Below, piece after piece: positions 32,773-36,465 of a stretch of DNA of 36,465 nt. The stretch's first letter is position 1; every line of letters begins with the position of its first letter. The stretch lies in the NCBI GenBank assembly GCA_050747825.1, contig JBOGJG010000436.1, forward strand, positions 1 to 36,465, written 5' to 3'. Under the pieces are notes generated by a model, which was not told the DNA's origin, did not search any database, and was given only the letters and a program-made list of their open reading frames with translations. A program made the position numbers and the translations under genes. This stretch comes from JBOGJG01 sp050747825. Lineage in GTDB: Bacteria > Acidobacteriota > UBA6911 > RPQK01 > JBOGJG01.

Positions 32773-33772
32773 TTCCATACAGCAGATAACACGTCTTGCA
32801 GGCATCCGGGTAATCCCGACTGATGAATCCCTGGCGGAAGCTGGAATAGGCGGGGTGCTCCCAGACCTGCACGAAATCGTGCTTGCGGATATCCCCGAAA
32901 AAAAGAGCTGAGGGAGCGTAGAGCTGGCCCTCGAAATAGCGGCTCACATGATGGCCGAAGTGGCAGCAGGGCGCCATACGTCCCTCGTAAGAGAAGTAGA
33001 CCGACTCCAGGGGAGTGGCCAGGCAATGCCTTGGATTCTTTTCCGAGGTCAGGGGAAACTCCGAGTGTTCGAGGAGCCGAACCCCGGCCGACCGGGCCTG
33101 TTCGCGTAGCCGGGCGGTTCCGCCTTCGAGTGCCTGCAGCGTATGGCCGTTTTTTCTAACCGGAGACAGCCGGTATTTCAGAAAGCTCCTGTCCCAATCG
33201 TCGGCATTAGAGATCACGTTCAGATGCTTCAAATGGAGTACCCGCACGCCCACCCGCTGCATCCAGGGGAGAATTTCTCCAAGCTGATGCGCGTTCGACT
33301 CCTGGACAGTGAAAGCGATCCCCAATTCCAGCCCGCTGCCGGATCGGTCGATCAGGTGCGACAGATCTTCCAAATTCCGGCTGACTTTCTCGAAGCTGGC
33401 GCCGGTGCGAATCCGGTCGTAGGTATCCGCACTCGTCCCGTCCACGGAAACGGTCAGCCGATCAAGTCCGGCCTCGATCAGAGAAAGGCCATTCTTTTCA
33501 GTCAAGGCGGTCCCGTTCGAGGTCATGGTAGTGACACAACCTCTATCACGAGCCCTCCCGATCATCTCGAAAATTCGCTTGTGCAGCAGCGGTTCGCCCC
33601 ACCCGGTAAAATCGACGGTGTGGGCATAAACCATGGCCTCATGTATCCGGCTGTAGGTTTCCATGGACATGTCCAGGTGCGGGTCTTCGCTGGAAAAGCG
33701 CGGACACATGTCGCACTGGAGATTGCAACGGAAGGTAGGCTCCAGATTAAATGAGAGCGACTTTTCGAGCAT
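32768..33772 (-). CDS. Radical SAM/SPASM-domain protein
   Basis: 334 residues. The radical SAM cluster motif is FRCNLQCDMCP (Cys16, Cys20, Cys23; C-x3-C-x2-C), followed by GWGEPLLHK (GGE-like SAM-binding strand) and TMTSNGTALTEKNGLSLIEA. The C-terminal region has further cysteines (RMAPCCHFGHH and DACKTCYLLYGK) in the pattern of an auxiliary SPASM/twitch Fe-S site. The frame extends 91 codons upstream, but that part lies in another frame over the FN3 gene and has no conserved character; the ATG at 33772 starts right before the conserved N-terminus. It follows the FN3 gene by 4 nt. SPASM enzymes modify peptides, proteins or small molecules; the partner here is unknown. Confidence 0.87.
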   Translation of the reverse strand: MLEKSLSFNLEPTFRCNLQCDMCPRFSSEDPHLDMSMETYSRIHEAMVYAHTVDFTGWGEPLLHKRIFEMIGRARDRGCVTTMTSNGTALTEKNGLSLIEAGLDRLTVSVDGTSADTYDRIRTGASFEKVSRNLEDLSHLIDRSGSGLELGIAFTVQESNAHQLGEILPWMQRVGVRVLHLKHLNVISNADDWDRSFLKYRLSPVRKNGHTLQALEGGTARLREQARSAGVRLLEHSEFPLTSEKNPRHCLATPLESVYFSYEGRMAPCCHFGHHVSRYFEGQLYAPSALFFGDIRKHDFVQVWEHPAYSSFRQGFISRDYPDACKTCYLLYGK

Positions 33773-33776
33773 CCAT

Positions 33777-34142
33777 TTAGAACCAGACGGAAACGATGTT
33801 TGAATCCTGGCTCTTTCCGGCCACATTAAAGGCCCGAACCTTGTAGGTGAAAGCGCCCGTGATGTACTTGCCCACTTTGTCCTGATAAGCCGCCACATTT
33901 GCGCCCACCATCCCGACAACTCGGTAGTCCCCTCCATTGTCGGAGCGGAGAATCTCGAATCCCAGCTCGTTGTTCGACTGGTCCTTCCAGTTGAGAGCGG
34001 CAATGGCTGAGCCACCCTCGAATTGGCTCGCCGCCCGAAGATCAATAGGCGCCTGGGGCACTCCGTTCTGCTGTCCCTGAATGGGCATCATGACCAAGAG
34101 CAGACCCAAAAAAATCGTCTCAATCAGCATAAATACTTTCAT
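33777..34142 (-). CDS. Small secreted fibronectin type III domain protein
   Basis: 121 residues. A signal peptide (about 1-24, MLIETIFLGLLLVMMPIQG) is followed by one FN3 module: PQAPIDLRAASQFEGGSAIA, LNWKDQSNNELGFEILRS with the core Trp, and YKVRAFNVAGKSQDSNIVSV with the core Tyr. FN3 modules bind proteins or carbohydrates; here the whole mature protein is a single module. It is 4 nt upstream of the radical SAM gene, so the two are almost certainly co-transcribed. Whether it is the substrate of that enzyme is not shown. Confidence 0.82.
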   Translation of the reverse strand: MKVFMLIETIFLGLLLVMMPIQGQQNGVPQAPIDLRAASQFEGGSAIAALNWKDQSNNELGFEILRSDNGGDYRVVGMVGANVAAYQDKVGKYITGAFTYKVRAFNVAGKSQDSNIVSVWF

Positions 34143-34197
34143 AAGTCCTCTTTGCTCCCCTTATCTAAAGATTCCTCTGGGAGGCTGGGGTTGCAAG

Positions 34198-34283
34198 AGA
34201 CTGACCCCTGACCGCTGACCCCGGCTCGCCGCGCTCGCCTGCTGACCGCTGGCCGGTTCGATGATGGTCAGCGGTCAGCGACT
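34198..34283. repeat. GCTGACC repeat with hairpin after the oxidoreductase gene
   Basis: Copies of CTGACCCCTGACCGCTGACC, then GCTGACCGCTGGCC (about 34241-34254) facing GGTCAGCGGTCAGC (about 34266-34279), a 13/14 inverted repeat with an 11-nt loop. The right arm ends 5 nt before the oxidoreductase stop on the minus strand, so it is placed as a terminator. The unit is the one found in the SPOR gene at 1737-1822. Confidence 0.75.
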
Positions 34284-35543
34284 CTAAAGTTTGGCCCAAT
34301 CGAGATCCACGTCCCAATTCTGATCCGACTTCAAGAGCCCGTCCCAGGTCATTTCCTTTTCTTCATAGGCGGCCTGGCGGCCCAAAATTGCGCTTAGAGA
34401 GCTTTCGGCGCCCAATTTTAGCTGGTTGTGGAACTTCCCACTCTCAATGCCGGCCACAAATGCTTTCGCCTTCTCAGGAGTGGCGGGCCCCAGCGGATCA
34501 ATCTCGGGCCTGGTTCCGACGGGAGCGTCTTCAGCGCCTGCTTCCCAGGGATTCTCTCCGATAATGCGCAGACCGCCGCTGTAAAACGCCTCCGAAAAGC
34601 CTTTGGCTCCAAAGAATCTTTCGCATACCGGTCCCCAGGCAGGCAGGAACTGAGTAGACGTGAAGCTGGCGCGCACGTCATTTGGATAGTAGTAAGTCAC
34701 AGCGAAATGGTCCCAGACATCGCCGATATCGGTGCGGACCTTCCGTCCGCCCGTGGCTTGCGCTTTCTCGGGATGAACCTGGAGAACCCAGTTAAACACG
34801 TCAATGATATGAACGTTCTGCTCCACCAGCACATCGCCGCTGAGATCGCGGTAAAAGAACCAGTTGCGAATCCTGTGCTCAAGTTCAGACATTCCGGGCC
34901 GGCTGCGCCGCGGAAGATCTCCGGCGTAGTAGAACCCTGTTGCGAAAGCGATGTCCCCGATGGCGCCCTCGTGCAACCTGCGAGTCAGCTCGGCAAAGTG
35001 CGGTGCGCTGCGGATTTGAAACCCCACATCCACACTCAATTTGCCCTCAGCTTTGGAGGCCAGTTCCATTACCCTCTTGCAGCCCCGGACGTCTGTGGCC
35101 ACGGGCTTTTCAAGATAGACGTGCTTTCCAGCGTCCAGAGCGGCTTCCAGGTGCTCCGGGTGAAAATAGGGAGGAGTAGAGACGAGCACGATATCGACAT
35201 CGCTGTTGGCCAAGTCCTGATAAGCACGTTCGCCCTTAAAGTTCTTGGAAACTCCAGGCTTGCCGGCCGCCTGCTGAAGCTTGTTGAAGTGCGCCTGAGT
35301 CTCCTCCAGACGGTAATCGAAAAGGTCCGCCAAAGCGGCTACATGCGTATTGGTGTTCTCCACAAAGGCATCAGCAACCGCAGTGCCACGGCCTCCGCAG
35401 CCCACCATTCCCAGGCGTAGAGCGGAATTGGCGGAGCTGCCGAAGGCAGTCTGCGGTTTCACCACCAGAAGGCCGGCTGTTGCCGCCGCAGTGGCCGTTT
35501 TAAAGAAATCCCTTCGAGCAATGGGCTGCGATTTTTTACTCAT
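34284..35543 (-). CDS. Tat-exported Gfo/Idh/MocA oxidoreductase
   Basis: 419 residues. A twin-arginine signal (PIARRDFFKTATAAATAGLL) precedes an NAD(P)-binding Rossmann domain, LRLGMVGCGGRGTAVADAFV with GxGxxG-like glycines, and VYLEKPVATDVRGCKRVMEL carries the EKP motif with the catalytic Lys. The C-terminal domain includes GDVLVEQNVHIIDVFNWVLQ with the family's conserved His and WDHFAVTYYYPNDVRASF. Tat export means it folds with its cofactor in the cytoplasm and works in the periplasm, as shown for glucose-fructose oxidoreductase. These enzymes act on sugars or inositols, and paralogues are abundant in polysaccharide-degrading bacteria. It is transcribed away from the DUF892 gene. Confidence 0.93.
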   Translation of the reverse strand: MSKKSQPIARRDFFKTATAAATAGLLVVKPQTAFGSSANSALRLGMVGCGGRGTAVADAFVENTNTHVAALADLFDYRLEETQAHFNKLQQAAGKPGVSKNFKGERAYQDLANSDVDIVLVSTPPYFHPEHLEAALDAGKHVYLEKPVATDVRGCKRVMELASKAEGKLSVDVGFQIRSAPHFAELTRRLHEGAIGDIAFATGFYYAGDLPRRSRPGMSELEHRIRNWFFYRDLSGDVLVEQNVHIIDVFNWVLQVHPEKAQATGGRKVRTDIGDVWDHFAVTYYYPNDVRASFTSTQFLPAWGPVCERFFGAKGFSEAFYSGGLRIIGENPWEAGAEDAPVGTRPEIDPLGPATPEKAKAFVAGIESGKFHNQLKLGAESSLSAILGRQAAYEEKEMTWDGLLKSDQNWDVDLDWAKL

Positions 35544-35626
35544 GGTTACCTCCGGTTTTGGTTAAGAAACTAAATCATATCAACGCGGCACCTTGAATTC
35601 CAAACATTTCCCCGACTTGCCGCCTG

Positions 35627-35643
35627 CCGGAACTATTTTCCGG
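35627..35643. promoter_or_regulatory. Inverted repeat upstream of the DUF892 sigma-54 promoter
   Basis: CCGGAA-CTATT-TTCCGG, perfect 6-bp arms with a 5-bp spacer, about 80 nt upstream of the predicted start. The distance and symmetry fit a binding site for a sigma-54 activator dimer. It could also serve the divergent oxidoreductase gene. Confidence 0.4.
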
Positions 35644-35696
35644 GCCGGCGACCACCTGCGCAAACCAAGAACCCCACCCAGCGCGATCATTGCGGA

Positions 35697-35711
35697 TGGC
35701 ACGATAATTGC
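35697..35711 (+). promoter_or_regulatory. Sigma-54 (RpoN) promoter of the DUF892 gene
   Basis: TGGCACGATAATTGC followed by T matches TGGCACG-N4-TTGCW at all fixed positions. The start would be near 35723, leaving a 36-nt leader with AAAGGAG 8 nt before the ATG. Such promoters are silent until an ATP-dependent activator binds upstream, implying signal-controlled expression. Confidence 0.72.
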
Positions 35712-35758
35712 TTCCTATCAATTCAAACGTTAATAAATCAGGAAAAGGAGATTAACTG

Positions 35759-36256
35759 ATGAAATTAAACAGCTTATATGACTTATACGTTGACCAGCTA
35801 AGGGACCTCTATGACGCTGAGAACCGCATCATCCAAGCCCTCCCCAAGATGGCTAAGAAAGCCTCATCTACTGACCTGAGGGATGCTCTCAACGAACATC
35901 TTGACGTGACCAGGACGCAAAAGGAACGCCTGGAGCAGATCTTCAAAGATCTTGATACCAAACGCAGCGGAGAAGAGTGCCTGGGCATGCGCGGTATTAT
36001 TGAGGAAGGCGAAAAACTGATGCAGCAAGAGGGTGAGCCGCCTGTGAAAGATGCAGGCATTATCGCCTGTGCACAGAAAGTGGAACACTACGAAATTGCT
36101 GGCTATGGCTGCGCTCGCACCTACGCGGAGCGGCTCGGAAGGGAAGAAGACGCCCGCAAGCTGCAGCAGACGCTGGAAGAGGAATCGACCACGGATGAGA
36201 AGCTCACACAGCTTGCCGAAAGCCACATCAATGAAGAGGCCGTGCTAGAGGCGTAG
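35759..36256 (+). CDS. DUF892 (YciE-type) ferritin-like protein
   Basis: 165 residues, standard length. A four-helix-bundle ferritin-like protein: LYDLYVDQLRDLYDAENRII, ALPKMAKKASSTDLRDALNE, ECLGMRGIIEEGEKLMQ, then CAQKVEHYEIAGYGCARTYA and EEESTTDEKLTQLAESHINE. The Glu/His pairs (DAEN, HLDVT, EHYE, E-x3-TDEKL) are the di-metal ligands in YciE-type proteins, which are tied to general and oxidative stress. It has a strong ribosome binding site and a sigma-54 promoter. Two dispersed repeats follow it. Confidence 0.92.
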   Translation: MKLNSLYDLYVDQLRDLYDAENRIIQALPKMAKKASSTDLRDALNEHLDVTRTQKERLEQIFKDLDTKRSGEECLGMRGIIEEGEKLMQQEGEPPVKDAGIIACAQKVEHYEIAGYGCARTYAERLGREEDARKLQQTLEEESTTDEKLTQLAESHINEEAVLEA

Positions 36257-36284
36257 AACACCCCGCGAAAACACGCGAAAACAG

Positions 36285-36305
36285 AGGGACGCTCTACTCG
36301 TTTCC
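36285..36305. repeat. 21-bp dispersed motif (copy 2)
   Basis: AGGGACGCTCTACTCGTTTC, then C, is the exact reverse complement of 16334-16354. Flanking AGGGA and TTCCCT make a short stem, so both copies can present the motif as a loop downstream of a gene. Confidence 0.65.
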
Positions 36306-36336
36306 CTAGTTATTTCCGGGGAGAAATTGGGTAAAC

Positions 36337-36465
36337 GACTAGTGCTTAGTAACATAAATAAGTGCGCTATCGCTGGAGGCGATTTGACCCGTATTCAAGG
36401 CGCGAGGAAGGCGCCTATCGGGAATAGGCAACTGACGAGCAACGCTGAAGACCCCATATTCCCGA
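36337..36465 (+). mobile_element. 36-bp dispersed element (copy 2) and possible IS end, cut by window edge
   Basis: 36337-36372 matches 11157-11122 at 34/36 positions. The next 93 bp to the edge (GCGATTTGACCCGTATTC onward) hold no gene and have direct short repeats (AAGGCGCGAGGAAGGCGCC). This may be the terminal region of an insertion sequence whose transposase would lie beyond the window. I cannot confirm the family. Confidence 0.4.

Noticed and set aside
33773..34045. 91-codon N-terminal extension of the radical SAM frame
   Set aside because: It is antiparallel in frame to nothing known and lies in a shifted frame over the FN3 gene, with Ser/Arg/Trp-rich non-protein-like content.
35374..35388. 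Minus-strand TGGCAC-N5-TTGC resembling a sigma-54 promoter
   Set aside because: It lies inside the Tat oxidoreductase gene on its coding strand, encodes the conserved GRGTAVAD stretch and lacks the G after TGGCAC. Chance and coding constraint explain it.

Overview
The window looks like a chromosomal stretch of a Gram-negative, aerobic soil or sediment bacterium with moderately high GC. Lipoprotein N-acyltransferase and an LpxL/HtrB-type acyltransferase indicate an outer membrane. The form II CoxL cluster, a Tat-exported Gfo/Idh oxidoreductase, an acetylxylan-esterase-like hydrolase and a 'PLPYGRGSD'-type intergenic repeat suggest Acidobacteriota or a neighbouring phylum. The phylum is an inference; no rRNA is present.

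Layout. (1) 1-4143, minus strand: a tightly packed nfeD - slipin - SPOR - lnt envelope operon. (2) 4200-4895, plus strand: moaD-moaE, ending in a hairpin shared with the convergent genes. (3) 4936-7690, minus strand: the conserved ffs (SRP RNA) - dnaX - ybaB - recR block. (4) 7851-8048: two adjacent tRNA-Ser genes. (5) 8100-11160: a decayed segment holding an 11-bp-duplication frameshift pseudogene, a transposase remnant, a truncated and frameshifted PI-PLC remnant, and an ABC exporter (ATPase and permease) broken by deletions and frameshifts and abutting a 36-bp element that recurs at the right edge of the window. (6) 11194-14623, minus strand: an exported alpha/beta hydrolase and an Nramp-like transporter that lacks the metal-binding motifs. 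(7) 14778-16323: tRNA-Val and an ACT-domain malic enzyme. (8) 16400-24358, plus strand: coxG-S-L-M-D-E-mocA-XdhC/CoxF, a form II molybdenum hydroxylase with its maturation genes. (9) 24389-26755: SIMPL-domain protein and HflX. (10) 26862-29790: an exported Gfo/Idh-like lipoprotein and a DASS carrier. (11) 29785-34142, minus strand: acyltransferase, exported FkbM-like protein, VOC protein, small exported protein, radical SAM/SPASM enzyme and a secreted FN3 protein. (12) 34284-36256: a Tat-exported oxidoreductase and a DUF892 ferritin-like protein behind a textbook sigma-54 promoter.

How the genes connect. MoaD/MoaE make molybdopterin. MocA and the XdhC/CoxF protein, together with the CoxD/CoxE ATPase-VWA pair, would convert it to the cytosine-dinucleotide cofactor and insert it into CoxLMS, so the window carries much of the supply chain for one enzyme.

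The least conventional signals are non-coding. One is a second sigma-54 promoter in the gene-free stretch 32465-32767, facing a hairpin-rich segment that ends in a terminator-like structure: a candidate sigma-54-dependent small RNA. The other is several families of short dispersed or tandem repeats (7-bp GCTGACC, GCCTGAGG-like, ACCAAGGA-like, a 21-bp and a 36-bp element), some of which have become protein linkers in the SPOR and DnaX proteins.
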